Shown piece after piece: positions 1 through 8,217 of a stretch of DNA of 64,000 nucleotides; position 1 is the stretch's first letter; every line of letters begins with the position of its first letter. The notes below the pieces were generated by a model, which did not search any database, was not told the DNA's origin, and was given only the letters and a program-made list of their open reading frames with translations. The DNA is taken from NCBI GenBank assembly GCA_016712445.1, contig JADJRB010000001.1, positions 930,001-994,000 on the forward strand, given 5' to 3'. The position numbers were made by a program, and so were the translations under genes. Source of the DNA: Acidobacteriota bacterium. Its GTDB lineage: Bacteria > Pseudomonadota > Alphaproteobacteria > Caulobacterales > Hyphomonadaceae.

Positions 1-906
1 GCGGCGACGATGCCCTTTGCCAGCCTGCCCCTGCCCTGGCTGGAACAGACCGGCACACACCTGCCGATCCTGTTCCAATGGGGCCAGTTCGCAGCCCTCG
101 CCGTGGGCACTGTGTTCTTCACCGTGTCGGCCGGGCGCGTCAGCCAGGACGAGGCGCGCCTCGTGCGTGCGCTCGATGCGGCCAGCGTCGTCATGGCGCG
201 CGAGCAGAAACTCTCCGCCCTTGGCGCCATGTCGGCGATGACTGCGCATGAGCTCGGCACGCCGCTCGCCACGATCCACCTCGTCGCCAAGGAAATGGTG
301 CGCGACCTCGCGCCCGACGATCCGCATGCCGAGGATATCCGCCTCATCGCCGAGCAGGCCGACCGCTGCCGGTCGATCCTCTCCGCCATCCGCGAAGCGC
401 GTGATGCCGCCGACATCGTGCATGCCCGCATGCCGCTCGACGCGCTGGTCGAAGAAGCCGCCGCGCCCATGAAGGGCCTTGGCGTTGCAGTCATCGTGCA
501 CGCGAGCCCGGGCGAAGGCGGCGCCGCGCGCCCGCCCGTGATCGAGCGCAGCCCGGAAATCCTGCACGCGCTCGGGGCCTTCATCGAGAACGCGGTCAGC
601 TTTGCAGCCAGCAAGGTCGAAGCGACCGCCAGCTGGACCGGCGACCAGGTGATGATCACCATCGTTGACGATGGCCCCGGCTTCTCGGCCGAAATCATCC
701 CCAAGCTGGGCGAGCCCTATATCTCCGACCGTTCCGAGGCCCGCCTCGGCGGCGGCGACATGGGCCTCGGCTTCTTCATCGCCAAGACGCTGATCGAGCG
801 CACGGGCGGCCGCATCGCCTCGCGCAACCGCACGCCGCCTGCAACGGGCGCGGTCGTGCAGGCCGTCTGGCCGCTCGCCGCCCTCATCCCGCGAAGCTTG
901 GACTAG
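1..906 (+). CDS. regB: Redox sensor histidine kinase RegB/PrrB/ActS, C-terminal part (5' end outside window)
   Basis: This is the kinase portion of a membrane redox sensor that phosphorylates RegA. The frame is open to the first base, so the start and most membrane helices lie outside the window. Counting from the Met at position 10, one remaining hydrophobic helix (about 22-40) is followed by the RegB-type H-box with TAHELGTPLATI (phospho-acceptor His80). Cys120 in ADRCRSIL matches the redox-active Cys of RegB. Then come the N-box (FIENAVSFA), G1 (VDDGPGF) and G2 (GDMGLGFF). It lies 57 nt upstream of regA on the same strand. In the family the kinase responds to quinone and thiol redox state. 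The quinone-binding region cannot be seen here. Confidence 0.93.
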   Translation, partial: AATMPFASLPLPWLEQTGTHLPILFQWGQFAALAVGTVFFTVSAGRVSQDEARLVRALDAASVVMAREQKLSALGAMSAMTAHELGTPLATIHLVAKEMVRDLAPDDPHAEDIRLIAEQADRCRSILSAIREARDAADIVHARMPLDALVEEAAAPMKGLGVAVIVHASPGEGGAARPPVIERSPEILHALGAFIENAVSFAASKVEATASWTGDQVMITIVDDGPGFSAEIIPKLGEPYISDRSEARLGGGDMGLGFFIAKTLIERTGGRIASRNRTPPATGAVVQAVWPLAALIPRSLD

Positions 907-963
907 GGCGGTGTTTGGCCCTATATTTGCGTTTGATAACGAATTGCGCTTAGGAACCGCCGC

Positions 964-1536
964 ATGGAACGTCCGGCCCCCGTGAATGTGCACCCAAGCC
1001 TCGAAGCCCTCGAGGACAAGACCTGTCTCGTCATGGACGATGACGGCCCCTTCGTGCAGCGCCTCGCCCGCGCGCTCGCCCAGCGTGGTTTTGTGGTGTC
1101 CGCCGTCTCGACGGTCGCCGAGGGCAAAGACATCGCCCGCCTGAACCCGCCCGCCTTCGCCGTGCTGGACCTGCGCCTCGAAGATGGCAGCGGGCTCGAC
1201 GTCGTCGAAGTGCTGCAGAAGTCCCGCCCCGAGGCCCGCGCGGTGATCCTGACCGGCTATGGCGCCATCGCGACCGCTGTGGCCGCCGTGAAGGCCGGCG
1301 CCGTGGACTACCTCTCCAAGCCGGCCGATGTGGAAGACATCATCCGCGCGCTGACGGCGACGCAGGACGAGCGCCCTGCCCCACCGGAAAACCCGATGTC
1401 GGCAGACCGGGTGCGCTGGGAACACATCCAGCGCGTCTATGAGCTCTGCAACCACAACGTCTCGGAAACGGCGCGCCGCCTCAACATGCACCGCCGCACA
1501 CTGCAACGCATCCTGGCGAAGCGCGCACCGCGCTGA
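964..1536 (+). CDS. regA: Two-component response regulator RegA/PrrA/ActR
   Basis: A 190-residue response regulator and partner of the preceding RegB kinase. The receiver domain (about 20-130) has the acidic cluster MDDD (24-27), phospho-acceptor Asp69 in LDLRLEDGSG and the KP motif in YLSKPAD. The C-terminal Fis-type helix-turn-helix (about 150-188) carries the nearly invariant RegA pattern SETARRLNMHRRTLQRIL. The length matches the family. RegA proteins globally control energy metabolism (respiration, carbon and nitrogen assimilation) in alphaproteobacteria. The senC/sco gene that often accompanies reg genes is not between regB and regA. Confidence 0.95.
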   Translation: MERPAPVNVHPSLEALEDKTCLVMDDDGPFVQRLARALAQRGFVVSAVSTVAEGKDIARLNPPAFAVLDLRLEDGSGLDVVEVLQKSRPEARAVILTGYGAIATAVAAVKAGAVDYLSKPADVEDIIRALTATQDERPAPPENPMSADRVRWEHIQRVYELCNHNVSETARRLNMHRRTLQRILAKRAPR

Positions 1537-1552
1537 GGAAGAACGCGACACA

Positions 1553-1667
1553 CCCCTCTCCCTTTGGAGAGGGGCAGGGGTGAGGGGGCGCTGCGTTCTC
1601 AGCGGTATCGACGCGAAAGGGCGTAACTCCCCCTCATCCCCAACCCCTTCTCCCAAGGGAGAAGGGG
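1553..1667. repeat. Intergenic palindromic repeat element, two inverted hairpin arms
   Basis: Two C/G-rich hairpins face each other between regA and tyrC. The left one is CCCCTCTCC / GGAGAGGGG (1553-1561, 1566-1574). The right one is CCCCTTCTCCC / GGGAGAAGGGG (1644-1654, 1657-1667). The flanks GGGGTGAGGGGG (1577-1588) and CCCCCTCATCCCC (1629-1641) are also complementary, so the whole unit is one long imperfect inverted repeat. A related unit lies at 30231-30386. Such units are common dispersed intergenic repeats in proteobacteria. It may also end transcription between the convergent genes. Confidence 0.8.
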
Positions 1668-1678
1668 CTTGAATGTTT

Positions 1679-2615
1679 CTACTCCTCCGCCTTCGGAACA
1701 TTCCGCCCGAAGTTCACCGAGGCCGAATCCTGCCCCGCGTCGATAATCGCCTTGCGGATGGTCCGCGCGCGGGTGAACTCGCGCATCAGCATGTCGCCGT
1801 CGCCCCAGCGAATGGCGCGTTGCAGGGCGGCGAGATCTTCAGAGAACCGGCCGAGACATTCCAGCACCGCCTCACGGTTGTTCAGGAACACGTCGCGCCA
1901 CATCACCGGATCGGAGGCCGCAATCCGTGTGAAGTCGCGAAATCCGCCTGCGGAATATTTCACGACTTCGCCCTGCTCCACGGTTTCCATGTCGAAGGCG
2001 GTAGCGACGATGTTGAACGCGATCAGGTGGGGCAGGTGCGAGGTGATCGCCAGAACGCGGTCATGCCGGCCGGCATCCATCGTCTCGACCTTGGCACCGA
2101 GCGCCTGCCAGAAAGACGTCAGCCGGGCCAGCGCCTCGTCCGCCCCCCGGCGCCGGGCCTTCCACCGGCGTCAGGATATGCCAGGCGCCGCGGAACAGCG
2201 TCGCGAAGCCCGCCTCCGGTCCGGACTGCTCCGTGCCTGCAATCGGGTGGCCCGGAATGACATGGATGCGTCCATCCGCCGCCGCCGCCAACGCGCGCGC
2301 GGCCTCGCCCTTGACCGAGCCGACATCCGTCAGGATCGCGCCGCCCTTCATCTCGGGCACCGCGCCGGCCGCCGCCGCGCCCAGCGCGCCTACCGGCACG
2401 CACAGGATCACGCAATCTGCCTCGCGCACGGCGGCCTCAAGGCTGGCCGCAACGGTGCCAAGGCCGATGGCGGCGGCCCGCGCGCGCACGTCCTCGTTCG
2501 CGTCATAGAGGACAATCTCGCCTGCCGCGCCATACTCGCGCGCGCCGCGTGCGATCGATGAACCGATCAGGCCGGCACCGATGATGGCGAGGCGGGAAAA
2601 CACGGGGTCGGGCAT
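1679..2615 (-). pseudogene. tyrC: Prephenate/arogenate dehydrogenase (tyrosine biosynthesis), interrupted by a frameshift
   Basis: This would encode a cyclohexadienyl (prephenate/arogenate) dehydrogenase of about 311 residues, the NAD(P)-dependent oxidative decarboxylation step of tyrosine synthesis. The Met at 2615 begins MPDPVFSRLAIIGAGLIGSS, with the GxGxxG dinucleotide fold. HPIAGTEQSG is the typical substrate-site motif. The N-terminal frame (to about 2150) and the C-terminal frame (TSHLPHLIAF onward, stop at 1679) differ by one base. Reading a run of six C (plus strand 2143-2148) as five restores ADEALARLTSFWQALGAKVE and a continuous protein. It is therefore either a homopolymer sequencing error or a recent true frameshift. 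Homology on both sides is intact, which favours an error or a very young mutation. Confidence 0.85.
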
Positions 2616-2734
2616 AGGGCAGTCTTTCGTCGGGATGCGCGCGGCTGCTTGGTGGGCAAAGGGCCCGGCCCCGTCAAGGGGCGCGGGGCTTTGCCGCGCT
2701 GGCGGCGAGGGCACGCGGCGCTTATCTAGCTCGC

Positions 2735-3109
2735 ATGACCCAGCCCTCCCCCATTCTCAGCGGCCTGCGCCAGCGCTGCGGCGCCTGCGGCAAGGGCCGG
2801 CTGTTTTCCTCTTACCTGAAGCTCAACACCGCCTGCCCGCATTGCGGCCGCGACATGCGGGCCGCCGACACGGCCGACGGGCCAGCCTTCTTCGTCGGCT
2901 TCGGGGTATTGATCCTGACCGCGCCGTTCCTGTTCCTCATCCCGATGAGCCCCTTGCCGGCTGCGGCCAAGGTTGCTGCGATCCTGGCGCTGGCGCTGGT
3001 GATCACCGGCCTGTCGATGTGGCTGCTGCCGGTGGCCAAGGGAATCCTTCTCAACCTCCAGCTGCACCACAAGGCCGGGCAGGCCGAATTCGAGCAGCGG
3101 GACAGCTGA
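2735..3109 (+). CDS. DUF983 family small membrane protein
   Basis: A 124-residue protein of the DUF983 family. An N-terminal zinc-ribbon-like part has two CxxC pairs (CGACG near 16-20 and CPHCG near 34-38). Two hydrophobic helices follow (about 52-72 and 80-106). It is divergent from tyrC, starting 119 nt from the tyrC Met. The family is widespread in alphaproteobacteria and its molecular function is unknown to me. Family assignment is good; function is not. Confidence 0.85.
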   Translation: MTQPSPILSGLRQRCGACGKGRLFSSYLKLNTACPHCGRDMRAADTADGPAFFVGFGVLILTAPFLFLIPMSPLPAAAKVAAILALALVITGLSMWLLPVAKGILLNLQLHHKAGQAEFEQRDS

Positions 3110-3195
3110 AACACAGGCGCTGCAAATCCACTCGCCACCCGCGCGGCGATACGTTAAACACGACCTCGTGAAGTCGATCACTTCAGGGGACAGAC

Positions 3196-3777
3196 GTGGA
3201 TTCTCGGGACACCAAGATTGCCCTGACCGCCGCAGCTGTCGCCAAGATGGAGCGCGACCGCGCGAAGCGCGGGGGCGAAGACGGCAAGCATAGACAGGGG
3301 TCGCCAATGCGCTTGATTTTCGGAATTTTCCCGCTGCTGGTCATTCCAGTGATCTTGTACAACCTGATCGCCCTCGTCGGCGGTGGCTCGGTTGAAACCA
3401 CCAATGCGGCGGGTCAGCTGATTTCCTCGGTCCAGGCGCCGATCAATGGCCTGCTCAACGAACGCTTCCTCGGCCTGCCGATGATCTCCGGCGTCGAATG
3501 GGTGCTCACCAAGGGCGACGCCATCGTCCTGCTGGCCGTCACCTTCCTTTTCCTCGAGATACTCAAGTCGACGAGCACGGGCACCGCGACGATCATCAAT
3601 CACGGCATCTCGCTGCTGCTCTTCATCATCTGCCTCGTGCAGTTCCTGTTGATGCCGAACTTCGCGACGTCGACCTTCTTCATCCTGATGTCGATGACCC
3701 TGCTCGACGTGCTGGCCGGCGTGATCGTCACCATCGTCTCGGCGCGGCGCGACTTCGGCGTCGCCGGCGACGTCTGA
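3196..3777 (+). CDS. Uncharacterised four-helix membrane protein
   Basis: A 193-residue protein I do not recognise. The first 38 residues are polar and rich in K/R/D/E. Four hydrophobic segments follow at about 39-64, 107-128, 136-158 and 163-186. The GTG at 3196 is chosen because AGGGGA lies just upstream at suitable spacing; an in-frame ATG at 3307 would lose the polar head. A strong terminator follows at 3799. The neighbours (DUF983 upstream, convergent phaR) give no clear functional hint. Confidence 0.7.
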   Translation: MDSRDTKIALTAAAVAKMERDRAKRGGEDGKHRQGSPMRLIFGIFPLLVIPVILYNLIALVGGGSVETTNAAGQLISSVQAPINGLLNERFLGLPMISGVEWVLTKGDAIVLLAVTFLFLEILKSTSTGTATIINHGISLLLFIICLVQFLLMPNFATSTFFILMSMTLLDVLAGVIVTIVSARRDFGVAGDV

Positions 3778-3798
3778 GCCCAGGACCAACGCCCAAAC

Positions 3799-3830
3799 AA
3801 AAAGCCGGAAGCGCAAGCTTCCGGCTTTTT
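3799..3830. terminator. Bidirectional rho-independent terminator between the membrane gene and phaR
   Basis: A perfect 14-bp stem (AAAAAGCCGGAAGC with its complement) closes on a GCAA loop and is flanked by A5 and T5. It can therefore serve both convergent genes. This is a textbook intrinsic terminator. Confidence 0.95.
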
Positions 3831-3851
3831 CGTTTGTGCGGCGCGGCGCGC

Positions 3852-4430
3852 TCAGTCCTTGCGGGCGAGATCGCTCAGCTGCTTCTGGATCGCTTCCATC
3901 TGTTCCTGCATCGCGGCCATGGCTTCGGCCTGGTATTCGAGGAACGGATTCGACGGCATCGGCGACTGGCGCTCGGTGCGGCTGGCCTGGAACACGGTCG
4001 GCATGAACATCTTCATCGCCTGCTCGAACATCGCCATGTTGCGCTTCGCCTGCGCCTCGAACAGGTTCATCGGGTTCGCTGCCTTGCGCCATTCCTTCTG
4101 GGCATCGGCGAAGGAGTTCATCGACATCTCGAGGAACGCCGGCAGGAAGGTCTGCGCGCCGCCGCCATAGAAGCCGATCAGCTGGCGCAGGAAATTCAGC
4201 GGCAGGGCGCCCTGCCCCTTGGTTTCCTGCTCGAAAATGATCTGCGTAAGGACCTGCCGGGTCAGGTCGTCACCTGTCTTGGCATCGCGGACTTCAAAGT
4301 CCCGCCCCTCGCGCACGAGGTCCGACAGATGGTCCAGGGTCACGTAGGAAGACGTCGACGTGTCATAGAGACGCCGGTTCGCGTATTTCTTGATGATGAT
4401 CGGTCCAGCCGATCCGGTTGCCTTGGCCAT
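3852..4430 (-). CDS. phaR: Polyhydroxyalkanoate synthesis repressor PhaR
   Basis: A 192-residue PHB-responsive repressor. In the family it binds phasin, pha and its own promoters and is released when it binds nascent PHB granules. The N-terminal DNA-binding domain starts IIIKKYANRRLYDTSTSSYV, followed by the PHB_acc domain (LTQIIFEQETKG, LPLNFLRQLIGFYGGG). The C-terminal region is rich in Met, Gln and Glu and probably amphipathic. The start at 4430 gives the usual family N-terminus; an upstream in-frame ATG at 4472 would add 14 atypical residues. It is divergent from phaB across an intergenic region with a TGC-rich inverted repeat. Confidence 0.95.
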   Translation of the reverse strand: MAKATGSAGPIIIKKYANRRLYDTSTSSYVTLDHLSDLVREGRDFEVRDAKTGDDLTRQVLTQIIFEQETKGQGALPLNFLRQLIGFYGGGAQTFLPAFLEMSMNSFADAQKEWRKAANPMNLFEAQAKRNMAMFEQAMKMFMPTVFQASRTERQSPMPSNPFLEYQAEAMAAMQEQMEAIQKQLSDLARKD

Positions 4431-4475
4431 GTCCTCGCCTCGCCGCTCACTCGGTCCGTGCCGCGCAAGCAATTA

Positions 4476-4502
4476 TTGTGCTAGTGCGAAATAGTCGCAC
4501 AA
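4476..4502. promoter_or_regulatory. Nested inverted repeat between phaR and phaB, candidate PhaR operator
   Basis: TTGTGC (4476-4481) pairs with GCACAA (4497-4502), and inside it GTGCGA (4484-4489) pairs with TCGCAC (4495-4500). PhaR proteins are known to recognise TGC/GCA-rich inverted sites. The repeat lies between the divergent phaR and phaB genes, so auto- and phaB regulation is a reasonable inference. The repeat itself is directly visible; its role is not proven. Confidence 0.55.
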
Positions 4503-4579
4503 AAGAGCGGCTTGACCAATGCGGTATTGAAGTTGCACCCAAGGGCAACGCTTAACAGAAACGTGGGAGGAATTGGCAC

Positions 4580-5305
4580 ATGGCGCGGACGGCACTGGTT
4601 ACGGGCGGTACCCGGGGTATCGGCAAGGCAATCAGCGAAGCGCTGCAGGCCAAGGGCTACAACGTGGCGGCCAACTACGGCGGCAATGACGCGGCAGCAG
4701 CTGAGTTCTCAAAGGCGACCGGCATCAAGGTCTTCAAGTTCGACGTCGCGGACTATGACGCGGTCGGCAAAGGCCTCAAGGCCATCGAATCCGAGGTCGG
4801 CCCGATCGACATCGTGGTTAACAATGCGGGCATCACGCGCGACGCCCCCTTCCACAAGATGAGCCTCGCCCAGTGGAACGAGGTCATCAATGTCGACCTG
4901 ACGTCCGCCTTCAACGTCACCCGCCAGGTCTGGGATGGCATGCGCGAGCGGAACTACGGTCGCATCATCAACATCTCCTCGATCAACGGCCAGAAGGGCC
5001 AGTTCACGCAGGCGAACTATTCCGCTGCCAAGGCCGGCCTGATCGGTTTCACCAAGGCGCTCGCCTATGAAGGCGCCAAGAAGGGCATCACCTCCAACGT
5101 CGTCGCCCCCGGCTATATCGACACCGAGATGCTGGCCGCCGTGAAGCCGGAAGTGCTCGATGGCATCATCGCCACCATCCCGGTCGGCCGCCTCGGCAAG
5201 GCCGGAGAGATCGCCTCGATGTGCGCCTATCTCGCCTCGGACGAAGCGGCGTTCATCAACGGCGCAACGATGACCGTGAACGGCGCGCAATATATCGCGG
5301 GCTAA
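4580..5305 (+). CDS. phaB: Acetoacetyl-CoA reductase (NADPH), PHB synthesis
   Basis: A 241-residue short-chain dehydrogenase that reduces acetoacetyl-CoA to (R)-3-hydroxybutyryl-CoA, the monomer for PHB synthase. It shows the cofactor motif TGGTRGIGKA, NNAGITRD, the active-site Ser in ISSINGQKGQ and YSAAK. The length and the PhaB signature GQKGQFTQANYSAAKAGL match the family. GGGAGGA precedes the ATG. phaA and phaC are not in the window, so the pathway is split on the chromosome. Confidence 0.95.
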   Translation: MARTALVTGGTRGIGKAISEALQAKGYNVAANYGGNDAAAAEFSKATGIKVFKFDVADYDAVGKGLKAIESEVGPIDIVVNNAGITRDAPFHKMSLAQWNEVINVDLTSAFNVTRQVWDGMRERNYGRIINISSINGQKGQFTQANYSAAKAGLIGFTKALAYEGAKKGITSNVVAPGYIDTEMLAAVKPEVLDGIIATIPVGRLGKAGEIASMCAYLASDEAAFINGATMTVNGAQYIAG

Positions 5306-5748
5306 CGGCCGTCCGGTTTCGACTGGCGGATCACCGCATACGCGATGGCGACGACCAGCGCCGGCAAGAAAAGGCCAGTGGCCATCAGCACCCAGAAGAT
5401 AAATGCGCCGAAGCCAACCCGGTTGCCGGGCGTCATCCGCTGCCAGCGTTCTTTCGCCCAGTCCTCGACGGCGCGCAGCGTTGCCGAATGCGTCGGCGCC
5501 GGGCCGGGCGCCGTCGTCCGCACCGGCTCGGCCGGCAAGCGCCACATCGACTTGGCCGGCTCAACCGCCACCTTGTCCGGCCTCAGCCAGTCGATCAGCC
5601 GCTTCGGCTGGCTGACGATCACCGCCGACTTGGCGCTGCGAGGCGCCACCCGCGGCACCGGGCGCTGCGCCAGCGGATCCTTCCGGTCGGCGCCGAGGTC
5701 CATCCGCACACCGAACGTGTCGTCATATCTTGGCCGTCTGCCCAGCAT
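5302..5748 (-). CDS. Hypothetical protein with C-terminal membrane segment
   Basis: A 148-residue protein with a basic, proline-rich N-terminal two thirds and a 30-residue hydrophobic stretch near the C-terminus (FGAFIFWVLMATGLFLPALV onward). That stretch is long enough for one helix or a hairpin. Its stop codon overlaps the stop of phaB by 3 nt in convergent orientation. I do not recognise the family, and no catalytic motif is visible. Coding is supported by frame composition and tight packing with its neighbours. Confidence 0.6.
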   Translation of the reverse strand: MLGRRPRYDDTFGVRMDLGADRKDPLAQRPVPRVAPRSAKSAVIVSQPKRLIDWLRPDKVAVEPAKSMWRLPAEPVRTTAPGPAPTHSATLRAVEDWAKERWQRMTPGNRVGFGAFIFWVLMATGLFLPALVVAIAYAVIRQSKPDGR

Positions 5749-5802
5749 GGCATGATGCTCCCGAACTACCGGGCAACTTGACCCGGAGTCGTCAATTTCC
5801 GG

Positions 5803-6249
5803 CTAACCGGTGCGCGGCCGCCAGCCGTCGGGCGCCATTGTGAAGCCGGAAAACTCGAAGCCCGGCGCAACCGTGCACGAAACCAGCGTCCAGTGGCCCA
5901 GCGTCTCGGCCGCCTGCCAGTGGTGCGCCGGCACCACCGCTTGCGGGCGCTGCCCGGCCCGCAGGTCCGGCCCGAGCACGCGGCGCGCCGCGCCGTCCCC
6001 GTCCGGCGGCGACACCGTGAGCGCAAGCGGGCCGCCGGCGTGCCAGAGCCAGGCTTCGTCCGCGTCCACCTTGTGCCAGGCGGAAACTTCATCGGCCTGC
6101 AGCAGGTAGTAGATGGCGGTCATCGCCGCGCGCCCGCCGCCGGCCGAGCGGAAGGTTTCGGCAAAGTGGCCGCCCTCCGGGTGGGGCTGCATGTTCAGCA
6201 GGCGGATGATTTCATTCGCACCGAGGTCGCCTGCCCGCGCGAGGCCCAT
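5803..6249 (-). CDS. Cupin_5 (DUF985) family protein
   Basis: A 148-residue single-domain cupin of the DUF985/Cupin_5 family. Typical features are the opening LLNMQPHPEGGHFAETFRS, the IYYLLQADEVSAWHKVD strand and AHHWQAAE. The ATG overlaps the gloB stop by one base (TGATG), so the two genes are probably translationally coupled. The biochemical role of the family is not firmly established; sugar-binding or isomerase-like roles have been suggested. Confidence 0.85.
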   Translation of the reverse strand: MGLARAGDLGANEIIRLLNMQPHPEGGHFAETFRSAGGGRAAMTAIYYLLQADEVSAWHKVDADEAWLWHAGGPLALTVSPPDGDGAARRVLGPDLRAGQRPQAVVPAHHWQAAETLGHWTLVSCTVAPGFEFSGFTMAPDGWRPRTG

Positions 6250-7019
6250 CAGAACCGGTCCTTGCGGCTACGGATCTCCCCGAAGGTCGCGGCCGCGTCT
6301 CCCGGATGGCCCATCGCGATCTGCATCGCCTGCTTGTCGGCCCGCAGGAACGGGTTCGTCGCCAGCTCGCGCTCCAGCAAGGCCGGCACGGTCGGCAGGT
6401 TGTCCGACCGGCGCTTCTCGATCCAGGCCACGTATTCCTTCAGCGCCTTGTTCTCAGGCTCGATGGTAACCGCGAACCTCGCATTCGAGGCCGTGTACTC
6501 ATGCGCACAGTAGAGTCGCGTTTCCGGCGGCAGCGCCTTGATCCGCTTCAGGCTGTTCCACATCATCTCCATCGTGCCCTCGAACACCCGCCCGCATCCG
6601 AGCGCAAACACCGAGTCCCCGACGAAGGCGGCCTGCTGGTCCGGAAAGTGGAAGGCGACATGGCCGAGCGTGTGGCCGGGCACGTCCAGCACGGTTGCCC
6701 GCGCCCGCCCGAATTCGAGCACGTCGCCCTGCTTCACGGCGAGATCGATCCCAGGAATCTTCGCCGCTTCCCCGGCCGGGCCGATGATGCGGCAGCCGGT
6801 CTGCGCCTTGATGCGCAGGTTGCCGCCCGCATGGTCCGGATGCCAGTGCGTGTTCCAGATCTCGTTGATCTGCCAGCCCATCCGCGCGGCTTCTTCGAGA
6901 TACCGGTCAGCATCCGGCGTATCGACCGCGATCGTCTGGCCGGACTGGTGCTCGTGGACGAGATAGCCGTAATTATCATTGAGGCAGGGAAACTGGTGTA
7001 TGTCGATCTTGATGTCCAT
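6249..7019 (-). CDS. gloB: Hydroxyacylglutathione hydrolase (glyoxalase II)
   Basis: A 256-residue metallo-beta-lactamase-fold thioesterase that hydrolyses S-D-lactoylglutathione to D-lactate and glutathione, the second step of methylglyoxal detoxification. The dinuclear metal motif THWHPDHAGG is present, with VPGHTLGH and the C-terminal CAHEYTASNARFA that marks glyoxalase II. The Met at 7019 gives the normal N-terminus MDIKIDIHQFPCLNDNYGYL. An in-frame upstream Met at 7064 would run into the divergent methyltransferase gene. Confidence 0.95.
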   Translation of the reverse strand: MDIKIDIHQFPCLNDNYGYLVHEHQSGQTIAVDTPDADRYLEEAARMGWQINEIWNTHWHPDHAGGNLRIKAQTGCRIIGPAGEAAKIPGIDLAVKQGDVLEFGRARATVLDVPGHTLGHVAFHFPDQQAAFVGDSVFALGCGRVFEGTMEMMWNSLKRIKALPPETRLYCAHEYTASNARFAVTIEPENKALKEYVAWIEKRRSDNLPTVPALLERELATNPFLRADKQAMQIAMGHPGDAAATFGEIRSRKDRF

Positions 7020-7062
7020 GTGCCTGTTTTCCGTTCTGCAATCTGAGAGCCGACTTTGGACC

Positions 7063-7806
7063 ATGCGTCAGGACGCCGTCACCCTTGAACGCTTCTACGC
7101 CTCGCCGCTCGGCCGGGCAGCGGCGCGCGTGCTGGCCGGCAAGCTGGTCGACCTCTGGGGCGATGCCAGGGGCGTGTCGATGCTCGGGCTCGGCTATGCC
7201 GTGCCCGTTCTCGACGCCTTCGGCGGCGCGCCGGGGCGAATCGTCGCCGCCATTCCCTTCGATCACGGGCCGGTGCAATGGGCCGCCTCGGAGCGCGGCA
7301 ATGCCTCGGTCGCGGTCGGCGATGCCCGCCTGCCCTTCCCGGACGGCCAGTTCGACCGGGTGATCGTGCTGCACGGGCTGGAGGAGACCGGCGATCCGCG
7401 CGCCTACCTGCGCGAGATCTGGCGCGTCACGGCGCCCGAGGGCCGCATCGTGCTGGCTGCCGCCAACCGGGCCGGTCTCTGGGCCCGCGCCACGCAGACC
7501 CCGTTCGGCTTCGGCCGGCCCTGGACCCGCAACCAGTTGTCGAACCTTTTGTCGGGCGGCCTGTTCCAGGTCACAGCGTCCAGCAGCGCCCTCTACATGC
7601 CGCCGCTCAGCACGGGTCTGGTCACCTCCGCCGCCGAGGGCTGGGAAGTCATCGGACGCGCCTTTGCCCCCGGTCTTGGCGGGGTCGTGCTGATCGAAGC
7701 GGTCAAACGGCTCTACGCTCCGCCGGGGGGCGGCGCCGCCGCGCCGGTGACTGAACGCATGCGCCTCGCCCGTCCCGCGCAGGCTTCCCGGCGCGAAGAG
7801 CATTGA
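7063..7806 (+). CDS. Class I SAM-dependent methyltransferase
   Basis: A 247-residue methyltransferase with the fold seen in LGLGYAVP (motif I region), VGDARLPFPDGQFDRVIVLH and an LREIWRVTAPEGRIVLAA segment typical of Methyltransf_11 enzymes. The N-terminus LERFYASPLGRAAAR is shared by alphaproteobacterial homologues often found divergent from gloB. The substrate is unknown. The ATG at 7063 was chosen because upstream in-frame starts overlap gloB. The proline-rich tail (PPGGGAAAPVTE) looks disordered. Confidence 0.8.
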   Translation: MRQDAVTLERFYASPLGRAAARVLAGKLVDLWGDARGVSMLGLGYAVPVLDAFGGAPGRIVAAIPFDHGPVQWAASERGNASVAVGDARLPFPDGQFDRVIVLHGLEETGDPRAYLREIWRVTAPEGRIVLAAANRAGLWARATQTPFGFGRPWTRNQLSNLLSGGLFQVTASSSALYMPPLSTGLVTSAAEGWEVIGRAFAPGLGGVVLIEAVKRLYAPPGGGAAAPVTERMRLARPAQASRREEH

Positions 7807-7868
7807 CGCGCCGCAATGTCCCTATAACTTCGCACCTGCAGCAAACACCTGATCCGAGGACCGAACCC

Positions 7869-8213
7869 ATGAAACTCATCACTGCCGTGTTCAAACCGAG
7901 CCGCCTCGACGCAGTGATCGAAGCCATCTCGGAAGCCGGCGCCACCGGCCTTACCGTTACCGAAGTGCGCGGCTACGGCCGCCAGCAGGGCAAGACGGAA
8001 GTCTACCGCGGCGCCGAATACGAAGTGCGCCTGCTGCCGAAAGTGAAGGTGGAGCTCGCCTGCTCCGGCGACGACGTCGAACGCCTCATCGAAGCGATCA
8101 CCCAGGCGGCCAACACCGGCACGATCGGCGACGGCAAGATCTTCGTGCACGACCTCGAAAGCATCCTGCGCATCCGCACCGGCGAACGCGACGACCAGGC
8201 GATCACCGGCTGA
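7869..8213 (+). CDS. glnB: Nitrogen regulatory PII protein (GlnB/GlnK)
   Basis: A 114-residue PII signal protein that senses 2-oxoglutarate and ATP/ADP and controls nitrogen enzymes and transporters. The T-loop contains the uridylylation site Tyr51 (VYRGAEYEV), and the family signature TGTIGDGKIFV is present. The Met at 7869 gives the canonical MKLITAVFKP start. Neither glnA nor amtB is adjacent, so the GlnB versus GlnK label cannot be settled from context. Confidence 0.9.
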   Translation: MKLITAVFKPSRLDAVIEAISEAGATGLTVTEVRGYGRQQGKTEVYRGAEYEVRLLPKVKVELACSGDDVERLIEAITQAANTGTIGDGKIFVHDLESILRIRTGERDDQAITG

Positions 8214-8217
8214 TCGC

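Noticed and set aside
2616..2714. 33-residue N-terminal extension of tyrC
   Set aside because: The extension is Pro/Ala-rich and unlike family members; the Met at 2615 starts directly before the dinucleotide fold.
4565..4590. Sigma-54 promoter at TTGGCAC before phaB
   Set aside because: TGGCAC is present, but the matching GC at the -12 position is missing and it overlaps the start codon.
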